Source: JAGPUQ01 sp041594335 (lineage in GTDB: Bacteria > Pseudomonadota > Gammaproteobacteria > Pseudomonadales > Porticoccaceae). From it: a stretch of 64,000 nt of DNA. The position numbers and the translations under genes were made by a program. Every line of letters begins with the position of its first letter. The first letter of the stretch is position 1. Positions 7,972 to 14,939 of the stretch are shown in pieces. The stretch covers positions 31,685 to 95,684 of the forward strand of contig JBFHML010000002.1 of the NCBI GenBank assembly GCA_041594335.1, read 5' to 3'. The notes under the pieces are model-generated. The model saw only the letters and a program-made list of their open reading frames with translations. It did no database searches and had not been told where the DNA came from.

Positions 7972-8262
7972 CGGCGGTTCCGGTTGCGAGTGGCCGGTCA
8001 CTATGCCGGGAAGCGCTGGCGCCGGCAAATGCCGCGGGGCTTTGCCCCGCGACGAGAGACAGTGTCGTCACGCAAGAGCACGGCTGATCGTATCGACGTG
8101 GCGCCCATCGGTACCACAGCGCGCGCCGACCACCCGTAACCTCGGTCAGCCCTACAGAAGTTGCCGGTGTTGGCCGCCGCGCGCTTCGGGGTCCCGTCCC
8201 ACTCGGCGTGGCTGCGCCGTCCCGCTACAGTCGTTTTGGCAAGGAGACTGACGACAGAGCTA
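7972..8262. other. Non-coding stretch with a GC hairpin
   Basis: No convincing gene is visible between rpe and the regulator remnant that follows. The only notable structure is a perfect eight-base-pair hairpin with a TTT loop, CGCGGGGC-TTT-GCCCCGCG at 8033-8051, without a T-run on either side. Its role is unknown. AAGGAGA at 8241-8247 is a good Shine-Dalgarno that probably belonged to the decayed gene downstream. Confidence 0.5.
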
Positions 8263-8678
8263 ATGTGGTAACAAGGGCCCCTGCACGTAGCTATCTTGGT
8301 GTTTTCCGAGACTTCCGGCTCGGTAGTCTATCGGTTCTACGATCTGTTGCCGCCGGCCGTGAGGGATGGGGGCTGGGTTGTCGAGGGCGCCCCGAGCCCC
8401 GAGCTGATCGAAACCTGCTGGTCCGCCGCGACGGGAGGCCGCTAGTGGTGTGCAATGACGTGCGCATTGATGCGCCTCTGGCCTACTTGACGGTTGTGAA
8501 GCCACCGCCCATTGGGCTTAGTACGATGTGCTTCAGCGGCGTCTCGCGCGGGTACGAATGCATGCTAGACGCGTGCTCGTCGTGGCTGGTGAGGGACAGC
8601 GCTTGGTCAGCGCAGGCGTCGGTTCGGCGGCCTGCGCCGGTCCCTACTGGACACTTAGGCCCGGTGTTGTTGTGTTAG
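8263..8678 (+). pseudogene. Decayed GlxA/AraC-type regulator (DJ-1/PfpI domain remnant)
   Basis: An ATG at 8263 with AAGGAGA upstream opens a frame that meets TAA at the third codon. It then continues as LHVAILVFSETSGSVVYRFY and on to GWVVEGAPSPELIE before a TAG at 8443. The adjacent frame carries on with RDGRPLVVCNDVRIDAPLAY. These pieces in order resemble the N-terminal DJ-1/PfpI-like domain of GlxA-family AraC regulators (VAxLxxPxxSASTLYGLYDL, then xxxRPFxxxNGVRIxPDxxL). The C-terminal AraC helix-turn-helix is absent. I read it as a remnant with a nonsense codon, one frameshift and 3' truncation. Similarity is by eye and modest. Confidence 0.4.
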
Positions 8679-8688
8679 GCTCCTGTTC

Positions 8689-9669
8689 ATGATCACCGCA
8701 ACCCGGCGGCCATACGACGGTGCTCCACCGGCATTGGCGGAGGCTTTCGCCGCCCTCGCCGAGGGTTTGCCGCCGCTTGCTTTTGACCCCGCCGGCGACC
8801 AGGCCGCCACCGCGATCGAAGGCGCCGAGAGATACCTCGCGCATTATGGTTTGGCCTTGTCGGGCATGCCGACCGGGGTGAGCCATGTCCTCGGTGCGTT
8901 GCGCGCTGGCGGTTATCGAATTGCCGTACATTGCTGGCGGCATCCCCAGGCGCGGGGTACCGTTTTCGTGGTCCATGGTTATTTCGACCACGTGGGGCTC
9001 TATGACCATCTGATCCGACATCTGCTGGGATGCGGTCTGAACGTGGTGGCGTTCGATCTGCCGGGCCATGGTCTGTCAGCCGGAGAGCGCGTGACCATTG
9101 CCAGTTTCGATCACTATGTGGCGGTATTTGAAGAATTACTCGTAGCAGCTTCCGGTCTGCCCGCGCCTTGGCACGGTGTCGGGCAGAGCACCGGTGGTGC
9201 CATAGTGTTGCACCACTTGTTGCGTGCGGTGACGGCCCCCTTGGCTCGTGTCGTGTTGCTTGCGCCTTTGGTGCACCCGCGTTGGTGGCAGATCAACCGG
9301 CTGATCTATTTGCTCAGCCATCGCTGGCGCCAGAGCATTGAGCGCAAATTTGTGCCCAACTCCGGAGATCCGGCTTTTCTCCAGTTCATTGCACATTGCG
9401 ATCCGCTGCAGGCGCGGCACATTCCGCTGGAATGGATTGGTGCCATGAAACGTTGGGCCGAGGAACTGCATGCGTTGCCGCCGTCCCATCGGGTTGCGAC
9501 GGTCATCCAGGGCAATGCCGATACCACGCTGGACTGGCGCTACAATCTCCGACTGTTGCGCAAGAAGTTGCCTTGCGGGCAGTTTCACCTTATCGCCGGC
9601 GCCCGGCATCACCTAGTCAACGAGATCGAGCCGATTCGCGCCCGCGTCTTTGCAACCATGGGGCTTTGA
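8689..9669 (+). CDS. Alpha/beta hydrolase, lysophospholipase/monoacylglycerol-lipase-like
   Basis: A 326-residue serine hydrolase. The fold signature is visible as FVVHGYFDHVGLYDHLIRHL (oxyanion-hole HG), VVAFDLPGHGLSAGER, the nucleophile elbow GVGQSTGGAI (Ser near residue 166), an acidic residue in QGNADTTLDW and the catalytic His in GARHHLVNE near the C-terminus. This arrangement matches the Hydrolase_4 (PldB/monoglyceride lipase) group. No signal peptide or lipobox, so it is probably cytosolic or peripheral. Its substrate cannot be told. The next gene starts 7 bases after its stop, suggesting an operon with the FAD-linked oxidase and the FAH-family hydrolase. Confidence 0.85.
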   Translation: MITATRRPYDGAPPALAEAFAALAEGLPPLAFDPAGDQAATAIEGAERYLAHYGLALSGMPTGVSHVLGALRAGGYRIAVHCWRHPQARGTVFVVHGYFDHVGLYDHLIRHLLGCGLNVVAFDLPGHGLSAGERVTIASFDHYVAVFEELLVAASGLPAPWHGVGQSTGGAIVLHHLLRAVTAPLARVVLLAPLVHPRWWQINRLIYLLSHRWRQSIERKFVPNSGDPAFLQFIAHCDPLQARHIPLEWIGAMKRWAEELHALPPSHRVATVIQGNADTTLDWRYNLRLLRKKLPCGQFHLIAGARHHLVNEIEPIRARVFATMGL

Positions 9670-9675
9670 GTCGGG

Positions 9676-11067
9676 GTGCTGGTGCGAGACCGGTTGATAC
9701 AGGACTTGGCGGCAATCGTTGGTGCAGACCATGTTCTGACCGACGCGGCGGCACTCGCGCACTATGGCGCTGATCGCACCCGACACTGGCCGCCCGCCCC
9801 GCGCGCGGTACTGCGTCCGGGGAGTGTGGCCGAGATTCAAGAAATCCTGGCACTGGCCTATCGCAGACGATTGCCCGTGGTGCCTTCCGGTGGACGGACC
9901 GGATTGTCCGGTGGGGCGGTGGCGGCTCATGGCGAGCTGGTCCTGTCTCTTGATCGCTTGCGTCGTGTGTTGGCGGTGGATCGCGAGAGTGCCACCTTGA
10001 CCTGCGAGGCAGGGGTAACGACCGCGGAAGTGCAGGAAGCTGCCCGATCGGTAGGATTGTGCTATCCGGTCGATTTTGCCAGCGCAGGCTCTAGTCAGGT
10101 CGGCGGCAATATCGCCACCAATGCCGGTGGGATACGGGTGCTGCGGTACGGCATGACCCGGGCTTGGGTGCGCGGCTTGGGGGTGGTGACCGGAAAGGGC
10201 GAATGGCTTGAATTGGGTCACGGACTGGTCAAGGACAATACCGGTTACGATCTCATGCAGCTCGTGATCGGCTCGGAAGGTACGCTGGGTGTGATCTGTA
10301 CCGCGACCTTGGCGCTGGCGCCGCCGCCGCCGCCCAGCGCGGTGCTTCTCCTTGGAGCGGACCAACTCGCGGATTTACCCGCCGTACTGGCCGCTCTCCG
10401 TGAACGATGCGTGGTTTGCGCTTGTGAATTCTTTGGCGAGACCGCCCTCGGTCTGGTGGTGGCGCGTCAGCATCTGCAGCGACCGTTCGCGGCCACCCCC
10501 TGGTACGTGTTGGCTGAGATCGAGCTGGACGGCGAGACCGCAGAGCAGAAGGTGCTAGAGGTCTTCGCAGCGCTGCGCGACCTCGAGTTGATCCGGGACG
10601 GCGTGTTGGCACAGCATCCGGGTCAGGCGCGGGCGCTGTGGCGGCTACGGGAGGAGATCTCCGATACCCTTGCCGCTTGGCAACCCTATAAAAACGATGT
10701 GGCCGTGCCTCCCGCGAAGCTGCCGGCGTTTTTGGAGCGTGCCTGGCAGCTATGCGCGGAGCGATTTCCCGCCCTGGAAATGGTTTGGTTCGGGCATTTG
10801 GGCGATGGCAATGTCCATATCAATGCCCTCAAGCCTGCCGCCTGGTCCGCGGCGCGTTTCGAGGCATTAGGGGAGCAGCTGAGCGCCGAGCTGGGTGCGC
10901 TGATAGCCGAGTTTGGCGGTAGCGTTTCTGCGGAGCACGGCGTCGGGCTGCTCAAAAAATCGTTGTTGCTTCATTCGCGTAGCGCGGCAGAAATCGAGCT
11001 CATGCGGGCAGTAAAAGGCCTGTTCGACCCCCATAAAATCCTCAATCCGGGCAAGATTTTCGACTGA
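9676..11067 (+). CDS. FAD-binding 2-hydroxyacid dehydrogenase (GlcD/D-lactate dehydrogenase-like)
   Basis: A 463-residue flavoprotein of the vanillyl-alcohol-oxidase superfamily. The N-terminal FAD_binding_4 domain shows VVPSGGRTGLSGGAVA, GSSQVGGNIATNAGG and LVIGSEGTLGVI. The C-terminal FAD-oxidase domain has HLGDGNVHINAL (metal/substrate His) and the closing SAEHGVGLLKK and FDPHKILNPGKIF. Such enzymes oxidise D-2-hydroxyacids (D-lactate, glycolate, D-2-hydroxyglutarate) and pass electrons to quinone, ETF or cytochrome c; I cannot tell which. No glcE/glcF partners are adjacent, which favours a single-subunit D-2-hydroxyacid dehydrogenase. The start is GTG 9676. Confidence 0.87.
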   Translation: MLVRDRLIQDLAAIVGADHVLTDAAALAHYGADRTRHWPPAPRAVLRPGSVAEIQEILALAYRRRLPVVPSGGRTGLSGGAVAAHGELVLSLDRLRRVLAVDRESATLTCEAGVTTAEVQEAARSVGLCYPVDFASAGSSQVGGNIATNAGGIRVLRYGMTRAWVRGLGVVTGKGEWLELGHGLVKDNTGYDLMQLVIGSEGTLGVICTATLALAPPPPPSAVLLLGADQLADLPAVLAALRERCVVCACEFFGETALGLVVARQHLQRPFAATPWYVLAEIELDGETAEQKVLEVFAALRDLELIRDGVLAQHPGQARALWRLREEISDTLAAWQPYKNDVAVPPAKLPAFLERAWQLCAERFPALEMVWFGHLGDGNVHINALKPAAWSAARFEALGEQLSAELGALIAEFGGSVSAEHGVGLLKKSLLLHSRSAAEIELMRAVKGLFDPHKILNPGKIFD

Positions 11068-11075
11068 GACAGCAC

Positions 11076-11741
11076 ATGCGTTACCGTCACCGATTTGCAA
11101 ACGGCTCCCCCTGCGACCTGCCGCCTGGCAAAGTGGTCTGCGTGGGCCTGAACTACGCGGCCCATGTCGCCGAGATGGGCAGCACGCCGGCCACCGACCC
11201 GGTGTTGTTCATCAAGCCACCCAGCGCTCTGGTGCCCTTGGGTGGGGACCTCGCCATCCCTGCCGATCGCGGCAGCTGCCATTTCGAGACGGAGGTCGCC
11301 CTGCTGATCGGCGCGCCGCTGCGGCGGGCCTGTCCACAAGCCGCGATGGCAGCGGTCGCCGGTGTCGGCCTGGCCCTGGATTTGACCCTACGCGACCTCC
11401 AGCGTGAACTGAAGGAAGCGGGCCATCCCTGGGAGCGCGCCAAGGCTTTCGATGGCGCCGGTGCCGTGTCGGCCTTTGTGCCCCCCGAGGGACTGGATTT
11501 TGGCGCACTGAATTTCCACTTCACGCAGAATGGCGTATCTCGCCAGCGCGGCTGTACCGCTCAGCTGTTGACACCGGTGCCGCAACTGTTGAGCTATATC
11601 AGTCAGTGGTTCTCGCTGGAGCCCGGAGATCTGGTGCTCACGGGTACGCCGGAAGGGGTGGGACCCCTGGCGGCGGGAGATTGGCTGGAGGCAGAGCTGG
11701 AGGGTGTTTTGCGGGCCACCGCGCGGGTGACTGTACGCTGA
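11076..11741 (+). CDS. Fumarylacetoacetate hydrolase (FAH) family protein
   Basis: A 221-residue single-domain FAH protein, similar in size to YcgM/FAHD1 acylpyruvases and oxaloacetate decarboxylases. Family motifs are GLNYAAHVAEMG, LFIKPPSALV, the metal-ligand region CHFETEVALLIG and the C-terminal VLTGTPEGVGPLAAGD. It probably cleaves a C-C bond in a 2,4-diketo acid or decarboxylates oxaloacetate, with Mg or Mn. It starts 8 bases after the dehydrogenase stop and ends three bases before the convergent crp gene. The pairing with a 2-hydroxyacid dehydrogenase suggests breakdown of keto/hydroxy acids; this is inference. Confidence 0.9.
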   Translation: MRYRHRFANGSPCDLPPGKVVCVGLNYAAHVAEMGSTPATDPVLFIKPPSALVPLGGDLAIPADRGSCHFETEVALLIGAPLRRACPQAAMAAVAGVGLALDLTLRDLQRELKEAGHPWERAKAFDGAGAVSAFVPPEGLDFGALNFHFTQNGVSRQRGCTAQLLTPVPQLLSYISQWFSLEPGDLVLTGTPEGVGPLAAGDWLEAELEGVLRATARVTVR

Positions 11742-11744
11742 GTT

Positions 11745-12377
11745 TCAGCGTGCGCCGTAGATCACCATGGTCTTGCCCCGTGCCGAAATCAGCTCTTGAT
11801 CCTCGAGGATTTTCAGCACCCGGCCCACCATCTCCCGCGAGCAGCCGACGATACGACCGATCTCCTGCCGGGTGATCTTGATCTGCATGCCGTCCGGGTG
11901 GGTCATGGCGTCGGGCTGCTTGCAGAGGTCCAGCAATGTCCGGGCAACGCGCCCAGTGACATCCAGAAAGGCGAGGTCACCGACCTTGCGGGTCGTGTCG
12001 CGTAACCGCTTGGCCATCTGTTTGCTCAGTGAGAACAGAAAACTCGGTTGCCGTTGGACCAATTGCCGGAAAGCGCTGTAGCTGATTTCACCAATCTCGC
12101 ATTCGGTCTTGGTGCGCACCCAGGCGCTGCGATCTTGTTGATCGAACAGGCCCAGCTCGCCGAAGAAGTCCCCGGTGTTGAGGTAGGCGACAATAATCTC
12201 GTGGCCGTCATCGTCTTCGATGAGCACGGTCACCGATCCCTTGATGATGTAATAGAGAGTTTCGCAGTTATCTCCGGCGTGGATCAGCGTGCTCTTCGCC
12301 GGATAGCGGCGTCGGCTACAGTGACCAAGGAACTCTTCGAACTCCGGGATGTGCGGGGTAATGGGTTGCAGCGCCAA
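11745..12377 (-). CDS. crp: cAMP receptor protein, Vfr-type (CRP/FNR family)
   Basis: Global regulator with an N-terminal cyclic-nucleotide-binding domain (ETLYYIIKGSVTVLIEDDDG, GDFFGELGLF and a phosphate-binding RSAW) and a C-terminal winged helix with HTH (TRQEIGRIVGCSREMVGRVL). Residues through LAFLDVTGRVARTLLDL and MTHPDGMQIKI are almost the same as Pseudomonas Vfr. No ATG fits the family length: the frame runs far upstream, antisense to the OsmC gene. A TTG at 12377, eight bases after GGAGG, gives 210 residues, the family size, so I chose it. It is divergent from the OsmC gene, as crp is from yhfA in E. coli. Confidence 0.96.
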   Translation of the reverse strand: MALQPITPHIPEFEEFLGHCSRRRYPAKSTLIHAGDNCETLYYIIKGSVTVLIEDDDGHEIIVAYLNTGDFFGELGLFDQQDRSAWVRTKTECEIGEISYSAFRQLVQRQPSFLFSLSKQMAKRLRDTTRKVGDLAFLDVTGRVARTLLDLCKQPDAMTHPDGMQIKITRQEIGRIVGCSREMVGRVLKILEDQELISARGKTMVIYGAR

Positions 12378-12439
12378 AGAGGGATCCTCCCGTGGTGGTT
12401 CGCGTCTCCAGTCGGCTCGGTTTCGGTACGCTGGGGCCG

Positions 12440-12452
12440 AAAGTGTCACTTT
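12440..12452. promoter_or_regulatory. Short palindrome between crp and osmC-type gene
   Basis: AAAGTG-T-CACTTT is a perfect inverted repeat with a one-base centre, 63 bases upstream of the crp start and 83 before the divergent gene. It does not fit the CRP consensus (TGTGA-N6-TCACA). It may be an operator for the shared promoter region; no partner can be named. Confidence 0.25.
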
Positions 12453-12534
12453 GGCTGCGCAATTGCAAGCGCAGGGGCTATCGCGCTGCGGCCTGAACGC
12501 TATCATAGGCCCCTCGTTAGGGAGGTAGGCGGGC

Positions 12535-12954
12535 ATGCGAGCAGTAGTGAAATGGGTCGACAATGCGATGTTTGTCGGGGAATCCGGTAGTGGCCACACC
12601 GTGGTGATGGATGGTCCCGAGGACCACGGCGGCCGCAATCTGGGTATCCGGCCGATGGAAATGCTGCTCCTGGGTATGGGCGGATGTGCGAGTTTCGATG
12701 TGGTCAACATTCTCCGCAAGGCCCGCCAGGATGTCCGCGATTGCCGAGCCGAGATACAGGCGGAACGGGCTGAGGGTGTGCCCGCGGTGTTCACAGGTAT
12801 TCAGATCCACTTTGTCATCAGCGGCGTCGATCTCAAGGAAACCCAAGTCAAGCGCGCTGTGGAATTGTCCGCGGACAAATACTGTTCTGCCTCGATCATG
12901 TTGGCGCAGGGCGGCGTAGAGATCACCCACAGCTATGCGATCGAAGCGGTTTGA
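12535..12954 (+). CDS. OsmC/Ohr family protein, YhfA-like
   Basis: A 139-residue OsmC-fold protein. The recognisable core is RPMEMLLLGMGGCASFDVVNIL, whose Cys corresponds to one of the redox cysteines of the OsmC/Ohr family, and DKYCSASIML carrying the second Cys. OsmC/Ohr proteins are thiol peroxidases for organic hydroperoxides; YhfA members have no proven substrate. A good Shine-Dalgarno (AGGGAGG) precedes ATG 12535. Location next to and divergent from crp is the same as E. coli yhfA, which supports orthology. Confidence 0.9.
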   Translation: MRAVVKWVDNAMFVGESGSGHTVVMDGPEDHGGRNLGIRPMEMLLLGMGGCASFDVVNILRKARQDVRDCRAEIQAERAEGVPAVFTGIQIHFVISGVDLKETQVKRAVELSADKYCSASIMLAQGGVEITHSYAIEAV

Positions 12955-12956
12955 CA

Positions 12957-13059
12957 GAAAAAAAGCCGGGGAGCCGAAGCTCCCCGGAAATATCATTACA
13001 GGGGGGGTTAGGAAGGAGAGTGGCCAGCGGGCTCCTAGGACCCATGGCTGCTAACCACG
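12957..13059 (-). ncRNA. Candidate small RNA, about 100 nt, with intrinsic terminator
   Basis: On the minus strand a plausible sigma-70 promoter (TTGAAT at 13093-13088, 16-base spacer, TATCAT at 13071-13066) would start RNA near 13059. The RNA would end at a strong intrinsic terminator at 12987-12958. The body can fold: GGTTAG (minus 13056-13051) pairs with CTAACC (13011-13006), with several small palindromes inside. There is no convincing coding frame or Shine-Dalgarno. It lies in the gap between the plus-strand OsmC-type and LysR genes, antisense to neither. Promoter and terminator together support an independent transcript; no known RNA family is recognised. Confidence 0.4.
12958..12987 (-). 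terminator. Intrinsic terminator (minus strand)
   Basis: A nine-base-pair perfect stem, CCGGGGAGC/GCTCCCCGG (12966-12987), with a TTCG tetraloop on the minus strand, is followed by seven T residues (12964-12958). On the plus strand there is no T-run after the stem, so the strong direction is minus. It lies just after the OsmC-type gene stop, yet points the other way, which implies a minus-strand transcript entering from the right. Confidence 0.75.
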
Positions 13060-13065
13060 GTGCCT

Positions 13066-13093
13066 ATGATAAGGATGCCTAGCCATGATTCAA
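13066..13093 (-). promoter_or_regulatory. Candidate promoter of the small RNA
   Basis: Minus-strand TTGAAT and TATCAT hexamers separated by 16 bases match sigma-70 consensus at four and five of six positions. They are placed so that transcription would run into the terminator at 12987-12958. Confidence 0.4.
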
Positions 13094-13160
13094 ATGGATT
13101 GTTTTTATTTTAAATATAACCTCAAATAATAAAACACCGCTGGTGTGGCTGAGCCGGGCA

Positions 13161-13168
13161 TGTATAAT
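13161..13168 (+). promoter_or_regulatory. Extended -10 promoter for the LysR gene
   Basis: TGTATAAT contains a perfect TATAAT hexamer (13163-13168), 46 bases before the LysR gene ATG. The hexamer 17 bases further upstream is not a recognisable -35. A very AT-rich block (13088-13138) upstream may act as an UP element or regulator target. Confidence 0.5.
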
Positions 13169-13214
13169 CTACGCAGAATGTTAATTCTCCAACCATTCTC
13201 GAAGATTATCCGAA

Positions 13215-14201
13215 ATGACGATCAATACGCTGGCGCGGGTTGACCTTAACCTGCTGGTTTCTCTCCAGGTCTTGCTCGAAGAGCTCAATGTGACGCGCGC
13301 CGCCGAGCGGTTGCACGTGTCGCAGCCGGCCATGAGTAAGACGTTGTTGCGGTTACGCAACGCTTTCGATGATCCGCTGTTTACCCGCAGTGGTCGCGGC
13401 CTAGTCCCTACGCCGCGCGCGCTGGAGCTGAAGCGTGCGCTGCCCCAATTGCTCGAGGGCATCGGCAGTTTGTTGGTGCGGACGGAATTCGATCCAGCCG
13501 TGTATGAGGGGCATGTCCGCATCGTGGCACCGGAATTCATGGCGGTACAGGTGGTACCCCCCCTGGCCCGCATCTTGGAAGAGCAGGCGCCTGGCCTGGG
13601 CATCGCGGTGTCGAATGCCGACGAGTCCTACATCAACGAGCTGGAATCTGGGGCCACCGACTTCGTCATGGAAGTCGAAAAACCTGTCCCCAAGGGATGC
13701 CTGGTCACCTCGCTGGGGCAGTTCACGCCCGCGGTTTGGATGCGCAGCGACCACCCGCTGGCCGACCGAGACTTCGATCTCGACGATATGCTCGAATACC
13801 CTTTCGTGCAGTATTACTTGCTGATCGCCGGTCGCGTCGAGCCCAGCATGGAAAGTCGTTTCGACAAATTGATAGCGCGCATGGGGCGCCGGCGCCGCAA
13901 GGCGATGGTTACCAACCAATTGATGACCGCGTTGGATACCCTGCACTCCTCCAACTGCCTGATGTTGGCGACCATGGACGACCTCAAGCAGGAAAGCGAG
14001 TTTTACCAGATCGTGCGCAAACCCTATCCCCAGGATCTCGAGCACGATCCCATTATTCCTGCAGCCTTGGTGCAACACGAGCGGACCGCGAACTCGCCCA
14101 TGCACAATTGGGTGAAGGAAAAGATTCTCGAGATCGTCCAGGGCCTACGGGTGGAACGTGATCAGGAGCGCGCCCGCGAAGCCTTGGCTCAAGCGCGGTA
14201 A
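13215..14201 (+). CDS. LysR-family transcriptional regulator (NodD/LeuO-like)
   Basis: A 328-residue LysR regulator. The N-terminal winged HTH (residues about 8-66) reads VDLNLLVSLQVLLEELNVTRAAERLHVSQPAMSKTL in two adjoining helices, ending DDPLFTRSGRGLVPTPRA, typical of the NodD/LeuO/NahR branch. The remainder is a periplasmic-binding-like effector domain, and a charged tail (RVERDQERAREALAQ) extends beyond the usual family end. The target is unknown; no catabolic gene is divergent from it. It sits between the OsmC-type gene and coq7 and overlaps the convergent coq7 end by 13 bases. ATG 13215 is the first codon of a normal LysR N-terminus. Confidence 0.92.
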   Translation: MTINTLARVDLNLLVSLQVLLEELNVTRAAERLHVSQPAMSKTLLRLRNAFDDPLFTRSGRGLVPTPRALELKRALPQLLEGIGSLLVRTEFDPAVYEGHVRIVAPEFMAVQVVPPLARILEEQAPGLGIAVSNADESYINELESGATDFVMEVEKPVPKGCLVTSLGQFTPAVWMRSDHPLADRDFDLDDMLEYPFVQYYLLIAGRVEPSMESRFDKLIARMGRRRRKAMVTNQLMTALDTLHSSNCLMLATMDDLKQESEFYQIVRKPYPQDLEHDPIIPAALVQHERTANSPMHNWVKEKILEIVQGLRVERDQERAREALAQAR

Positions 14202-14830
14202 CTCAGCTCGGTCATGACCTTGGATACTAGCGTCATGCCGGCCTTGATCGGACCGGGAAACCGCAGTGCTCCCGCCTCTCTGGCGCGATGCGCGTGGCCG
14301 TCCTCATCGGCGAGCATTTTCTGGAGCAGTGCCCTGCTCCGCTGATCCGCTTCGGGCAGGCGCTGGAGGTGATCGCGGAGATGTGCACATACTTGGTCTT
14401 CAGTCGCGGCCACAAACCCGAGGCCCAACCGATCGCCAGCTACGCCGGCCGCGGCGCCTAGGGCAAAGGAGGCGGCATACCAGAGCGGATTGAATCGGCT
14501 TGGCTGCGCCCCCAGTTCGTCGAGCCGTTGCTGGCACCAAGCCAAATGCACACTTTCCTCTTCTGCCGCAGCCGCCATATCGGTGCGCGTTCGCCGGGAG
14601 CGAGAGCACAGTGCCTGACCGCGATACAGGGCTTGAGCACAGACTTCACCGCTGTGATTGACGCGCATCAAACCGGCGGCGTGGTGCCGCGCTGGGGCAT
14701 CCAGCTCTGCTTCGGGGATCGGCGCGGCCGGAGAGGGTTCAGGCGTCGCTGGTGGCGCCGCGACTACACGCAGGCCGTGATCCACTTCAGCGAGCAGTCG
14801 ATCCAGCGGAGAAAGCTTGGCAAAGGGCAT
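14189..14830 (-). CDS. coq7: Coq7-type ubiquinone hydroxylase (di-iron)
   Basis: Coq7 (UbiF-equivalent) adds the C6 hydroxyl in ubiquinone synthesis using a carboxylate-bridged di-iron centre at the membrane. The 213-residue protein has LMRVNHSGEVCAQALYRGQA (first Glu ligand), an ExxH motif in EEESVHLAWC and another in ADEDGHA near the C-terminus. A Pro/Ala-rich linker (about residues 20-48) follows the N-terminus. Presence implies aerobic respiration with ubiquinone. In Pseudomonas coq7 lies near crp(vfr)-osmC-speD; here speD is missing and the LysR gene fills the gap. Confidence 0.95.
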   Translation of the reverse strand: MPFAKLSPLDRLLAEVDHGLRVVAAPPATPEPSPAAPIPEAELDAPARHHAAGLMRVNHSGEVCAQALYRGQALCSRSRRTRTDMAAAAEEESVHLAWCQQRLDELGAQPSRFNPLWYAASFALGAAAGVAGDRLGLGFVAATEDQVCAHLRDHLQRLPEADQRSRALLQKMLADEDGHAHRAREAGALRFPGPIKAGMTLVSKVMTELSYRA

Positions 14831-14939
14831 CGGTGGGCTCTGCGCGGCAGCAACCGCGACATTCTAGCGAAACCCGAAGCGCTGTGCCTTTTGCCTCGGC
14901 TCGGTATCATGGCGTCCGAGCCCCTCCGAGACCCAAGAA

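Noticed and set aside
8208..8678. 156-codon plus-strand frame as an intact gene
   Set aside because: Only its middle resembles a protein domain, and the matching N-terminal part is in another frame, so it fits a frameshifted remnant better than an intact gene.
12955..13000. Plus-strand terminator for the OsmC-type gene
   Set aside because: The hairpin is followed by AAATATCATT, not a T-run, so the plus-strand direction is weak; the T-run is on the minus-strand side.
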